DNA of 64,000 bases from contig NZ_AUHM01000002.1 in NCBI RefSeq assembly GCF_000423185.1, positions 124,001 through 188,000 of the forward strand, given 5' to 3'. Origin of the DNA: Inquilinus limosus DSM 16000. GTDB taxonomy: Bacteria > Pseudomonadota > Alphaproteobacteria > DSM-16000 > Inquilinaceae. The translations under genes and the position numbers were made by a program. This document shows, piece after piece, positions 42,989-50,884 of the stretch. Within the stretch, counting starts at the first letter, position 1; each line of letters opens with the position of its first letter. The notes under the pieces are model-generated. The model had not been told where the DNA came from. It did no database searches and saw nothing but the letters and a program-made list of their open reading frames with translations.

Positions 42989-43294
42989 CGCGGCGGCAAC
43001 CGGCGGCGGGAGGCGGCGCAGGCTGGAAACCTCGAGCTCATATCCTGCCCCGACGTCATCGCCCCCATCCTGACGCGGCCTCCGCGCGATTCCAACCCGC
43101 AACCCCGCCGCGCCGCCCTTGCCGCGACGGCGAAGCGGGGCCGCCGGCGCGTTCTACGACAGCGGCCTTGGAAAAGCCATCACCGGGCCGCAGATTGGTC
43201 ACCGCCGGCTCTGGGAACAAACTGTCAGACGGCCCGTTTTTTCAACTGTGAAGTGCCCGGCTGCAACCGGTGCTTGAGCATGGAGACGAAGACG
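42989..43294. other. Divergent intergenic region between histidine kinase and lipoprotein genes
   Basis: About 300 bases holding the promoters of both flanking genes. The left part is very GC-rich; a short AT-richer segment occurs around 43195-43265 (AAACTGTCAGACGG, GTTTTTTCAACTG), the likely lipoprotein promoter area. No gene, RNA or strong hairpin with a T-run was recognised. Confidence 0.4.
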
Positions 43295-43528
43295 ATGTTG
43301 AAACCCACCATGATCGTGCTCGCGGCCACGTTGGCGCTCGCGGCGTGCGGTCGCGACACGGGCGGCCGGGCCCTGTCGGGCGGCTTGCTCGGTGCCGGCG
43401 CCGGCGCCGGTATCTCGGCCCTCACCGGCGGCAACGCCGCCACGGGCGCGCTGATCGGTGGCGCCGTCGGCGCGGTCGGCGGCGCGGCGACGAGCTGCCG
43501 TGACATCAACCTCGGCGGCCGCTGCTGA
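43295..43528 (+). CDS. Small glycine-zipper lipoprotein
   Basis: A 77-residue protein with a lipoprotein signal ('MLKPTMIVLAATLALAAC', lipid-modified Cys18) and a short mature part containing a Gly/Ala zipper ('GGLLGAGAGAGISALTGGNAATGALIGGAVGAVGGA') and a final pair of Cys residues. Such proteins insert in or oligomerise at the outer membrane. The ATG at 43295 has GGAGA eight bases upstream; an ATG 15 bases earlier is possible. A strong hairpin follows downstream (43637-43662). Confidence 0.85.
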   Translation: MLKPTMIVLAATLALAACGRDTGGRALSGGLLGAGAGAGISALTGGNAATGALIGGAVGAVGGAATSCRDINLGGRC

Positions 43529-43636
43529 TTTCCGGGCTGCCGGAGCCTTCGGGCCGGTACCGGGCCCATTCGCCGGTATCGGCCCGCATAAAAGAGGCGC
43601 CGGAGTTTCCGTCGTCTCGTTTGATGCTATATCGGT

Positions 43637-43662
43637 CGGGGACAGAGTCACCTCTGTCCCCG
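43637..43662. terminator. Perfect 11-bp hairpin downstream of the lipoprotein gene
   Basis: CGGGGACAGAG (43637-43647) and CTCTGTCCCCG (43652-43662) flank a TCAC loop and are followed by TTCTGCTTTG, a weak T-rich tail. Likely a transcription end or mRNA-stabilising structure for the lipoprotein gene. It could also influence the DUF883 gene that starts 57 bases later. Confidence 0.6.
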
Positions 43663-43718
43663 TTCTGCTTTGTGGCGCGCCCATCCGCGCGATTCGACCC
43701 ATCTAGGCGAGGAGAGAC

Positions 43719-44030
43719 ATGGCCACGCGGAACCTGGATCAGGAGCTCGACACCCTGCGCGCCGACCTCGGCAAGATCCGCGAGGATATCGCCGCGCTGA
43801 CCCGCACGCTGGGCGATGCCGCGGCCGCCGAGGCCAAGGCCGGCGGCGCCCGGCTGAACCAGGCCGCGCATGCCGCCAAGGAGCGGGCGCAGCGTCTCGC
43901 CGACACGGCGCGGGCCCAGGGCGAGGAGGGCATCGCCGCGCTGGAGCAGCGGATCGAGCAGAATCCCATCACCAGCGTCCTCGTCGCCTTCGGCGTCGGT
44001 CTCGTCATCGGCAAGCTGCTGGACCGCTGA
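43719..44030 (+). CDS. DUF883/ElaB-YqjD-like membrane-anchored protein
   Basis: A 103-residue protein: a long charged helix (about residues 1-75, 'LDQELDTLRADLGKIREDIAALTRTL' and Ala/Lys-rich repeats) followed by one C-terminal membrane segment 'NPITSVLVAFGVGLVIGKLLDR'. This is the DUF883/ElaB/YqjD plan, proteins that in E. coli bind ribosomes at the inner membrane in stationary phase. The next gene, a small polytopic membrane protein, follows after 7 bases; the YqjD-YqjE gene pairing is the same. Confidence 0.88.
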   Translation: MATRNLDQELDTLRADLGKIREDIAALTRTLGDAAAAEAKAGGARLNQAAHAAKERAQRLADTARAQGEEGIAALEQRIEQNPITSVLVAFGVGLVIGKLLDR

Positions 44031-44037
44031 GGCCGGC

Positions 44038-44481
44038 GTGAAGACGGATCTCGGCGTTGCCCTGCTGGGGGCTCTCGCGGCCCGCCAGCGCCTCCGCCTC
44101 GGCCAGGCGCTGCGCCGGGCCTGCATCGCGGCGGCACTGTTCCTGGTCGCCCTGGTGCTGGCGGTGATCGCCCTGGCGATGCTGGCCTGGTCCGGCTTCT
44201 ACCTGCTGCTGCCCGGGCTGGGCCCCGCCGGCGCCGCGCTGGTGATCGGGCTGATCGCGCTGGGCCTCGCCGCCGTCGCCGCCCTGATCGGCGTCCTGGC
44301 CGGCCGCCGGCGCCGCCGACGGCCCGCCCCCACGGCCGCCGGGGTCGGGCTGGAGGGCCTCGCCGCCGGACTCGGCCTCTCCGCCGCCAAGGCCGCGCCC
44401 AAGGCGGCCCTCGCGGCCCTGGTGATCGGCATCGCGGTCGGCGCCCTGCCCCTGCTGGGCGGTGGCCGACGGAGAGACTGA
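44038..44481 (+). CDS. Phage-holin-like/YqjE-type small membrane protein
   Basis: A 147-residue protein with two adjacent hydrophobic helices (about residues 29-50 and 60-90, '[58 protein letters not shown]') and a basic loop 'RRRRRRP'. A further Ala-rich hydrophobic stretch closes the protein. It resembles DUF1469/YqjE (holin superfamily III) proteins normally encoded after a YqjD homologue, as here. GTG start at 44038; the longer upstream frame overlaps the DUF883 gene. Confidence 0.78.
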   Translation: MKTDLGVALLGALAARQRLRLGQALRRACIAAALFLVALVLAVIALAMLAWSGFYLLLPGLGPAGAALVIGLIALGLAAVAALIGVLAGRRRRRRPAPTAAGVGLEGLAAGLGLSAAKAAPKAALAALVIGIAVGALPLLGGGRRRD

Positions 44482-44611
44482 CCCCGGGGCAGCTTGCCCC
44501 ATGACCGCCGCTGCGTTTCGTCTATAATCCCGCCTCCGCCTCCTTTGGGGGCCCCGGCCCAGGGCGGGGAGGACGGCGGGTCCGGTATCCAGAACAACGC
44601 AAGGTCCAGAC

Positions 44612-45229
44612 ATGATCGACAGACGGACGGTGCTGACCGCGGGCGCCACGGCGGCCGCCTCGCTGCTGCTGGCGGGGCTGCCGCGACCGGCCGCGGCCCA
44701 GGCCGACGGAGCCGCGGCCTTCATCGACGGCATGGCCAAGCGCGCGATCGGCATCCTCCAGGCCGGTGGCGCCTCGACGGCGCAAGGCAAGGCCGAATTC
44801 ACCCAGATCCTGAACCAGGGCTTCGATCTGCCGACGATCGGCCGCTTCGTGCTGGGCCGCTACTGGAACAGCGCCACGCCGGAACAGCGCCAGGAATATA
44901 TGGACCTGTTCGAGCGGATGATCGTCGAGACCTATTCGCGCCGGTTCCAGAACTACCAGGGCGAGACCCTGGTGGTGAAGGGCACCCGGGCGGTGGGCAG
45001 CGGCAACGACACGCTGGTCGCGACCGAGATCCGGCAGAAGGACGGGCCGCCGATCCAGGTCGACTGGCGGGTGCGCCAGGCGGGCGGCGGCTACAAGGTG
45101 GTCGACGTCATCGTCGCCCGGGTCAGCATGAGCGTGACCCAGCGCGACGAGTTCGCCTCGGTGATCGCACAGAACGGCGGCAGCATCGACGGCCTGCTGC
45201 GCGCGATGCGCCAGCGGGCCGGCGGCTGA
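44612..45229 (+). CDS. MlaC-like phospholipid-binding protein (ABC toluene-tolerance family)
   Basis: A 205-residue periplasmic protein. It has an N-terminal signal with a Tat-like 'DRRTVLTAGATAAASLLLAGLP' and cleavage near 'AAAQA'. The mature part shows the MlaC/Ttg2D pattern: 'FDLPTIGRFVLGRYWNSATPEQRQEYMDLFERMIVETYSRRFQNYQGE' and 'DWRVRQAGGGYKVVDVIVARVSMSVTQRDEFASVI'. MlaC carries phospholipids between outer- and inner-membrane Mla complexes. The other mla genes are not nearby, which is common for extra MlaC paralogues. Confidence 0.92.
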   Translation: MIDRRTVLTAGATAAASLLLAGLPRPAAAQADGAAAFIDGMAKRAIGILQAGGASTAQGKAEFTQILNQGFDLPTIGRFVLGRYWNSATPEQRQEYMDLFERMIVETYSRRFQNYQGETLVVKGTRAVGSGNDTLVATEIRQKDGPPIQVDWRVRQAGGGYKVVDVIVARVSMSVTQRDEFASVIAQNGGSIDGLLRAMRQRAGG

Positions 45230-45290
45230 TCCGCCGGAACCCTGACAGGGCCCGGCACCGTGGACGGGTGCCGGGCCCGACGAGGATGCG

Positions 45291-46439
45291 ATGGCGGTAT
45301 CGGACGGCGGCAGAGAGGTCGCGGACTGGCTGGTCGCAGAAGGCCGGCTGCTGACCGATCCGGTCGCGCTGGTCGACGCCTTCTGCCGCCGCCTGATCGC
45401 CGCCGGCCTGCCGCTGCAGCGCGTGCGGATCGGCCAGAGCATCACCCATCCGCTGCTGAGCGCCTGGGGCGTGGTGTGGACCGCGGCCAGGGGCGGCGAG
45501 GAGTACACCATCGACCGCAAGGTGCTGGCGACCAGCACCTTCGTCGGCAGCCCGTTCGAGGCGGTGATCCGCAGCCGCCAGCCGCTGCGCCGCCGCCTGG
45601 CCGGGCTGGGCCCGGACGACCACCGCGTGTTCCACGAGATCGCCGCCGGCGGCGGCACCGACTATGTCGCCGTGCCGATCGTCTACGGCAACGGGACGGT
45701 GCAGGTGGCCAGCTTCGTCACCGACCGGCCCGACGGTTTCGCCGCGGACGAGGTGGCGCTGATCGAAGGGCTGCGTCACCCCCTGGCGGCGGCGATGGAG
45801 CCGAACGCCATGCGCCGCTCCGCCGCCAGCCTGCTGCGCACCTATCTCGGCGTCGGCCCGGCCGACCGGGTGGCGGAGGGGGCGATCCGCCGCGGCGACG
45901 TCGTCGCCGTCGATGCGGCGATCCTGTTCGTCGACATGCGCGGCTTCACCGCCCTGTCCGAGCGCCTGACCTCGGCCGCGGTGCTGGCGGTGCTGGACCG
46001 CTATTTCGAGACCGTCGCCCAGGCGATCGTCGACCGCGGCGGCGACGTGCTGAAATTCCTCGGCGACGGCGTGCTGGCGATCTTCCCGGTCGAGCAGGCC
46101 GGCGGGGCGCCGGCCGCCTGCGAGGCCGCGGTCGGCGCGGTGCGGGCGATCCGCCAGGGACTGGCCGCCGGGCCCGAGCCCCTGCCCTTCGCCGCGGCGC
46201 TGCATCTCGGCCCGGTGCTGTACGGCAACATCGGCAGCCCGGACCGGCTGGACTTCACCGTGCTGGGCCCGGCGGTCAACCTGACCAGCCGGCTGGAAGG
46301 CCTGGCCAAGCAGCTCGACCGGCCCACGGTGTGCTCCGAGCCGTTCCGGGAGGCCTGGGGCGGGGCCGCCGAGCCACTCGGGTCGCACCCGATCCGCGGC
46401 CTGGCGGCACCGCAGCCGATCTTCGCGATCCGGGCCTGA
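45291..46439 (+). CDS. Class III adenylate/guanylate cyclase
   Basis: A 382-residue soluble cyclase. The N-terminal ~170 residues form a sensory GAF-like region ('DYVAVPIVYGNGTVQVASFVTDRPDGF'). The C-terminal class III catalytic domain has 'AILFVDMRGFTALSE' with metal-binding Asp215, 'DVLKFLGDGVLAIFP' with the second Asp, 'ALHLGPVLYGNIGSPDRLDFTVLGPAVNLTSRLEG' including the transition-state Asn/Arg, and a final 'IRGLAAPQPIFAI'. All catalytic residues appear intact. It likely makes cAMP; the input to the N-terminal domain is unknown. Confidence 0.92.
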   Translation: MAVSDGGREVADWLVAEGRLLTDPVALVDAFCRRLIAAGLPLQRVRIGQSITHPLLSAWGVVWTAARGGEEYTIDRKVLATSTFVGSPFEAVIRSRQPLRRRLAGLGPDDHRVFHEIAAGGGTDYVAVPIVYGNGTVQVASFVTDRPDGFAADEVALIEGLRHPLAAAMEPNAMRRSAASLLRTYLGVGPADRVAEGAIRRGDVVAVDAAILFVDMRGFTALSERLTSAAVLAVLDRYFETVAQAIVDRGGDVLKFLGDGVLAIFPVEQAGGAPAACEAAVGAVRAIRQGLAAGPEPLPFAAALHLGPVLYGNIGSPDRLDFTVLGPAVNLTSRLEGLAKQLDRPTVCSEPFREAWGGAAEPLGSHPIRGLAAPQPIFAIRA

Positions 46440-48323
46440 TCAGGCGGCGAGGCCGCGCACCAGCGCCTCGGACAGGCGGCGGGAGAAGGCGGCCGGGTCG
46501 GGCAGCGGCTCGCCCTCGACGATCCGGGCCTGGTCCAGCAGCAGGAAGGCGCAGTCCTCCAGCCCCGCATCCTTGGCCGCGGCGCGCTCCGCCAGCCGGC
46601 GGATCAGCGGATGGCCGGGGTTGATCTCGAGGATCCGCTTCGAGCCGGCGTCGACCCGCCGGTGCTGCTTCAGCAGCCGCTCCAGATGCAGGTCGGTGTC
46701 GCCCTCGTCGGCGACGAGGCAGACGGCGCTGTCGGTCAGGCGCTGCGAGGCGCGGACATCCTTGACCTGGTCGGCCAGGGCCAGCTTCAGCGCCGCCACC
46801 AGCTCGTCCAGCCCCTCGGCCTTCTCCTCCGGCCTCGGCGCCTCGGCCGGGGCCTCGATCTTCGACAGGTCGGCGCCGCCGCGGGTGACCGACTTGAACG
46901 GCTTGCCCTGGAACTCGCCGAGCGAGGGCACGGCGAACTCGTCGACCGGGTCGGTCAGCAGCAGCACCTCGACGTCGCGGGCGCGGAAACCCTCGAGCTG
47001 GGGCGAGCGGGCCAGCGCCGCCGCGTCGTCGCCGGTGATGTACCAGATCGCGTCCTGGCCCGGCCGCATCCGGCCGACATACTCCTCGAGGCTGACCAGG
47101 CCTTCGCCCCCCGTCTTCTCGCTTCGGGTGGAGCGGAAGCGCAGCAGCGGCAGCAGGGCGTCGCGCTGCTCGCGGTCCTCGTACACGCCCTCCTTCAGCA
47201 CCGCGCCGAAGGCGGTCCAGAACTTGCCGTAGGCCTCCGCGTCGTCCTTGGCCTTGCGGCCGAGCTCGGCCAGCACCTTCTTGGTCACGCCCTGCCGGAT
47301 CTTGCCGACCATCGGGTTCGACTGCAGCATCTCGCGGCTGACGTTGAGCGGCAGGTCCTCGCTGTCGATCACGCCGCGCAGGAAGCGCAGATAGGGCGGG
47401 ATCAGGCCTTCCGCCGCCTCGGTGACGAACACCCGGCGGACATAGAGCTTGACCCGGTGCTTGCGCTCCGGCTCCCACAGGTCGAAGGGCTGGCTCGACG
47501 GCACGAACAGCAGCGAGCTGTACTCGATCGCCCCTTCCGCCTTCCAATGCACGGTCAGCCACGGCTCGTCGAAGGCATGGGCGACGTGGCGGTAGAACTC
47601 CTTGTACTCCTCCGCCGTGATCTCGGCCTTGGGCCGGGTCCACAGCGCCGAGGCGCGGTTCAGCGTCTCGGCCTTGCCGTCCTCGCCCAGGAGCACGATC
47701 GGGATGGCGATGTGGTCGGAATGCGCCTTGACGATCTGGCGCAGGCGCAGCGGCGACAGGAACTCGTCCTCGCCCTCCGACAGGTGCAGCACGATCCGGG
47801 TGCCGCGGGCCACGTCCTCGGCCTGGCCGACGGTGAAGGCGCCCTTGCCGTCGGAGACCCAGCGCCAGCCCTGCTCCTCCCCCGCCTTGCGCGAGAACAC
47901 CTCGACCTCGCGCGCGACCATGAAGGCCGAGTAGAAGCCGACGCCGAACTGGCCGATCAGCCCGACATCCTTCTTGGCGTCGCCCGACAACGTGTCGAGG
48001 AAGGCGCGGGTGCCGGAGCGGGCGATGGTGCCGAGATTGCCGACCAGTTCCTCCCGCCCCATGCCGATGCCGTTGTCGGCGACCGTGAGGGTGCGGGCCT
48101 GGGGATCGGCGGACAGGGCGATGCGGTACTCGGCATCGCCGGCCGTGAGCTCCGGCGCCGTGATCGCGGCATAGCGCAGCCGGTCGCAGGCGTCCGACGC
48201 ATTCGAGATCAGCTCGCGGAGGAACACCTCCTTATGGCTGTAGAGGGAATGCGCGACGATATCGAGAAGGCGGCTGACTTCGGCCTGGAAGGTCAGGGTT
48301 TCGTCGGTCTTCTGCTGGTCCAT
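46440..48323 (-). CDS. htpG: Chaperone HtpG (Hsp90)
   Basis: A 627-residue Hsp90. The GHKL ATPase N-terminus has 'EVFLRELISNASDACDRLRY', 'DNGIGMGREELVGNLGTIARSGT' and 'GQFGVGFYSAFMVA', with middle-domain 'LYVRRVFVTE' and 'GVIDSEDLPLNVSREMLQ'. Length and order are normal for bacterial HtpG. It assists folding of client proteins during heat and other stress. The gene is monocistronic here and converges on the cyclase gene, ending one base from it. Confidence 0.97.
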   Translation of the reverse strand: MDQQKTDETLTFQAEVSRLLDIVAHSLYSHKEVFLRELISNASDACDRLRYAAITAPELTAGDAEYRIALSADPQARTLTVADNGIGMGREELVGNLGTIARSGTRAFLDTLSGDAKKDVGLIGQFGVGFYSAFMVAREVEVFSRKAGEEQGWRWVSDGKGAFTVGQAEDVARGTRIVLHLSEGEDEFLSPLRLRQIVKAHSDHIAIPIVLLGEDGKAETLNRASALWTRPKAEITAEEYKEFYRHVAHAFDEPWLTVHWKAEGAIEYSSLLFVPSSQPFDLWEPERKHRVKLYVRRVFVTEAAEGLIPPYLRFLRGVIDSEDLPLNVSREMLQSNPMVGKIRQGVTKKVLAELGRKAKDDAEAYGKFWTAFGAVLKEGVYEDREQRDALLPLLRFRSTRSEKTGGEGLVSLEEYVGRMRPGQDAIWYITGDDAAALARSPQLEGFRARDVEVLLLTDPVDEFAVPSLGEFQGKPFKSVTRGGADLSKIEAPAEAPRPEEKAEGLDELVAALKLALADQVKDVRASQRLTDSAVCLVADEGDTDLHLERLLKQHRRVDAGSKRILEINPGHPLIRRLAERAAAKDAGLEDCAFLLLDQARIVEGEPLPDPAAFSRRLSEALVRGLAA

Positions 48324-48429
48324 CTCGGGGTCCGGGGTGCTTCTTCGTGGCTGCCGCCGGATATGGGCAAATCGACCGCAACCCGCAACCCCCGCCCCGG
48401 GCAGCCCTCTCCTGCGCCCGCGGCCCGCG

Positions 48430-50481
48430 CTACTTCGGCATCAGGGTGGTGAGATCCGTGCCGTTGATCAGCATCCGGCCTTGCGGGTCGACCACGAGGT
48501 CGTAGTCGCGCGCCGCCTGCCCCTCCGCGGTCTTCGCCTCGCGCCCCAGCATCTGGAAGACGGTGAAACCGGCGGCCGCCTCCGCTTCGGCCTGGGACTG
48601 CAGAAACTTGACGAACTCGTCCAGCCCGGCGACCTGGAGCTTCGCCTGCGCCGTGACGCCGAAGGCCGCCTTCGCGTCCACCGCGCCGCCGCCGCCCAGA
48701 TCGATCGCCCCCTTCGGGGCGGAGATGCGGAAGCTGCCGATCGACAGGCTGACGCCGGAGGAGAGCAGCCGGGCGGAGATCTGCTGCAACGTTTCGGCGA
48801 AGACGAGATCGCCGCCAGACTGCAGCGGATCGTCCCCCTGCAGCGCGTCGGCCTGGATGGCCCGCTCGATGCCGTCCCAGAACAGCGCCTGGATCGAGCG
48901 GCTGGGGACGTCCTTCAGCGCGATGTCGATCCTGGCCTGCCGCGGCACCCAGCCGGCGAAGGGCAGCGACGGGTCGAGCGCCAGGTCGTCCAACGCCAGA
49001 CGCAGCCCGTAGCCGGCCTCGTCGCCGTCCAGCCCCGAATAGGTCTCGCCGTAGGAGATGCCGGCGAGCGTGAGATTCGCCTCCGGCGACCGCATGCGGA
49101 GGTCGCTCAGGCTGATCTCGGTCTCGTAGCGGGACAGCGCGGCGATCGTCGTCCGGAGACGGCCGAGCCAGGGGGACAGCTCCTCCTGCGGCGGGTCTTG
49201 GTCCCCATGCTTCGCCAGCATCGCCTCGAAGCCGCCGATCACGTCGATCAGGCCGGCGACGTCGATGCCGTCGGCCGACACGCGGTACCGGGCCTTGGCC
49301 AGATCGAAATGCGTTTCCGTCGGCGTTTCGCCGCCGTTCTCGGTCAGGGCGAAGGACACCCCGTCGAAATCGAGGGCGAGGGCCGCCCCGGCGGTCGGCG
49401 CGCCGGCAACGGGGTCGAGCGTGCCCGACAGCCGCACCCGGTCGATCGTGAGGGCTCCCGGCTCCTCGACCGTTCCGCCCGACACATCCGCGACCTCGAG
49501 GCCCCGGAGATCCAAGGTCACGTCGCCGCCGAGGCCGCGGCCGGGGGCGGCGCGGTCGAACCCGCGATAGCCGCCGGCGACGGTCAGCGAATCGAAGCCG
49601 GCCGTGGTGTCGCCCCCGCCGCCGCGCAGATCGGTCAGGACCAGCTCGCTCCGCGATGTCTCTCCCGCCAGCGCCAGAGCCTGGCGCATCAGCGTGTCCA
49701 GCTTACGGTCGCCGTTCGGCGGGGACGGCGCCTTCGGATCGCGCCGGGCCGCGTCGAGAGCGAAGGCGATCAGCCGCCACACTCGGTCGCGCAGCGCCGC
49801 GACGTCGACATCCTCCAGCCGCCCGCCATAGCGCAGACGGCCGAGGGTGACGTCGTCGCCCGCCGCCGGATCGCCGGCCGAAATGCCTTCCACCTCGACC
49901 TGCATGTCGATGTCCTGGCGCGGCGAGCCGGGACGCGGCGTGGTGGCGCTGGTCAGCCGCAACCGGTCGATGGCGAGGAGGGTCTCGCCGCCCTTCGTCA
50001 CCGTCACGCCGTCGGACCGGTCGGTGGAGGCGGTCAGCAGCGACGCGGCGAGGTCCAGGGTCAGTTCGGCGCTGCGGGCGCGGCTGGTGACCGTCACCGG
50101 CGGCTCGCCGCCGCTCGGCCGGATCTCGCAGCGGGGGGGCGTGTCTCCACGCAGCCGATAGGCCGTCCCCTCCCCCGCCACGGCGGTGTAGCGGTCGCCG
50201 TCGCAGCGGATCCGGACCACGCGCTTGCGGCCGTCGACATCGTCGCGCAGCACCAGCGACAGGGCCGGGCCGGTGATGCGGTAGTCCGCCCCGGCCGGCT
50301 CGACCGTCCAACCGCCCTCGAAGATCGGCTCCCCCAGCCCGGCCGTCGCCAGGGTCGGGGTCAGGATCGCGGTCAGCCCTTTCTGCAGGGCCGCGGCGCC
50401 TTCCGGAGTGGCCTGGGCGAACAGCGGGCCGGCGGCCAGAACGGATGCGGCACCGAGCAGGGCCGAAGCGAGACAGCGCAT
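48430..50481 (-). CDS. Secreted protein of the NGTDL paralogue family, member 1
   Basis: A 683-residue exported protein with signal 'MRCLASALLGAASVLAAGPLFAQ'. The N-terminus 'ATPEGAAALQKGLTAILTPTL' and the C-terminal block 'ARDYDLVVDPQGRMLINGTDLTTLMPK' recur in the proteins encoded at 50885-52429 and 52462-53964. In between are many amphipathic beta strands of the form 'VxLxLxDLxxxxP', including 'AAPKGAIDLGG' before the C-terminal helix. No membrane helix is visible after the signal. It may be a periplasmic beta-rich lipid- or polymer-binding protein (perhaps DUF2125-like), but I recognise no characterised homologue. The start at 50479-50481 gives the signal peptide directly. Confidence 0.78.
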   Translation of the reverse strand: MRCLASALLGAASVLAAGPLFAQATPEGAAALQKGLTAILTPTLATAGLGEPIFEGGWTVEPAGADYRITGPALSLVLRDDVDGRKRVVRIRCDGDRYTAVAGEGTAYRLRGDTPPRCEIRPSGGEPPVTVTSRARSAELTLDLAASLLTASTDRSDGVTVTKGGETLLAIDRLRLTSATTPRPGSPRQDIDMQVEVEGISAGDPAAGDDVTLGRLRYGGRLEDVDVAALRDRVWRLIAFALDAARRDPKAPSPPNGDRKLDTLMRQALALAGETSRSELVLTDLRGGGGDTTAGFDSLTVAGGYRGFDRAAPGRGLGGDVTLDLRGLEVADVSGGTVEEPGALTIDRVRLSGTLDPVAGAPTAGAALALDFDGVSFALTENGGETPTETHFDLAKARYRVSADGIDVAGLIDVIGGFEAMLAKHGDQDPPQEELSPWLGRLRTTIAALSRYETEISLSDLRMRSPEANLTLAGISYGETYSGLDGDEAGYGLRLALDDLALDPSLPFAGWVPRQARIDIALKDVPSRSIQALFWDGIERAIQADALQGDDPLQSGGDLVFAETLQQISARLLSSGVSLSIGSFRISAPKGAIDLGGGGAVDAKAAFGVTAQAKLQVAGLDEFVKFLQSQAEAEAAAGFTVFQMLGREAKTAEGQAARDYDLVVDPQGRMLINGTDLTTLMPK

Positions 50482-50517
50482 GGAATTCTCGTGTTGAAGC
50501 CGCCACTGCACAGGCGC

Positions 50518-50844
50518 TCACGCAGGTGAGCAGGGATACTTCGCCTTCAGCCGCGGAACCAGCACCTGAGCGACACTCTTGTCGCCGATTTCCTGACGCG
50601 GCAGGGTCAGGAGATCGGCGATAACGTCCTTATATGCTTCCGGCGGCGGGCAAATGGCGCCTGAACCAGCCAACCCCTGAACGAAGCCCTCGGTGAAAGC
50701 CGCGCAGCCAAGGCTGGAGTTCGCGGCGTTCCGGGTGGAGCACATCGCAAAGAGCGGCCCCGCCTTCAGCTCCTCGGCACCGGAAGACTGCGGCATGACG
50801 AGAAGGGCCGCGATGCTCGGCAAAACCAGGGCTCTCACCTTCAT
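50518..50844 (-). CDS. Rap1a/Tai-family-like small secreted protein
   Basis: A 108-residue exported protein (signal 'MKVRALVLPSIAALLVMPQSSGA'). The mature part 'LFAMCSTRNAANSSLGCAAFTEGFVQGL...ICPPPEAYKDVIADLL...SVAQVLVPRLKAKYPC' follows the Rap1a/Tai pattern: four Cys, C-x2-F-x2-G-F-x2-G, a C-x-P motif and a terminal YPC. In Serratia such proteins are periplasmic immunity proteins against type VI amidase effectors, but many orphan homologues exist. No effector or T6SS gene is visible nearby. It sits between two members of the NGTDL family on the same strand. The start is at 50844 (GGAGG upstream) or three codons earlier. Confidence 0.75.
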   Translation of the reverse strand: MKVRALVLPSIAALLVMPQSSGAEELKAGPLFAMCSTRNAANSSLGCAAFTEGFVQGLAGSGAICPPPEAYKDVIADLLTLPRQEIGDKSVAQVLVPRLKAKYPCSPA

Positions 50845-50884
50845 CGCCTCCATCCTCGTCTCAGGGAACGGTGACGTCTCGCGG

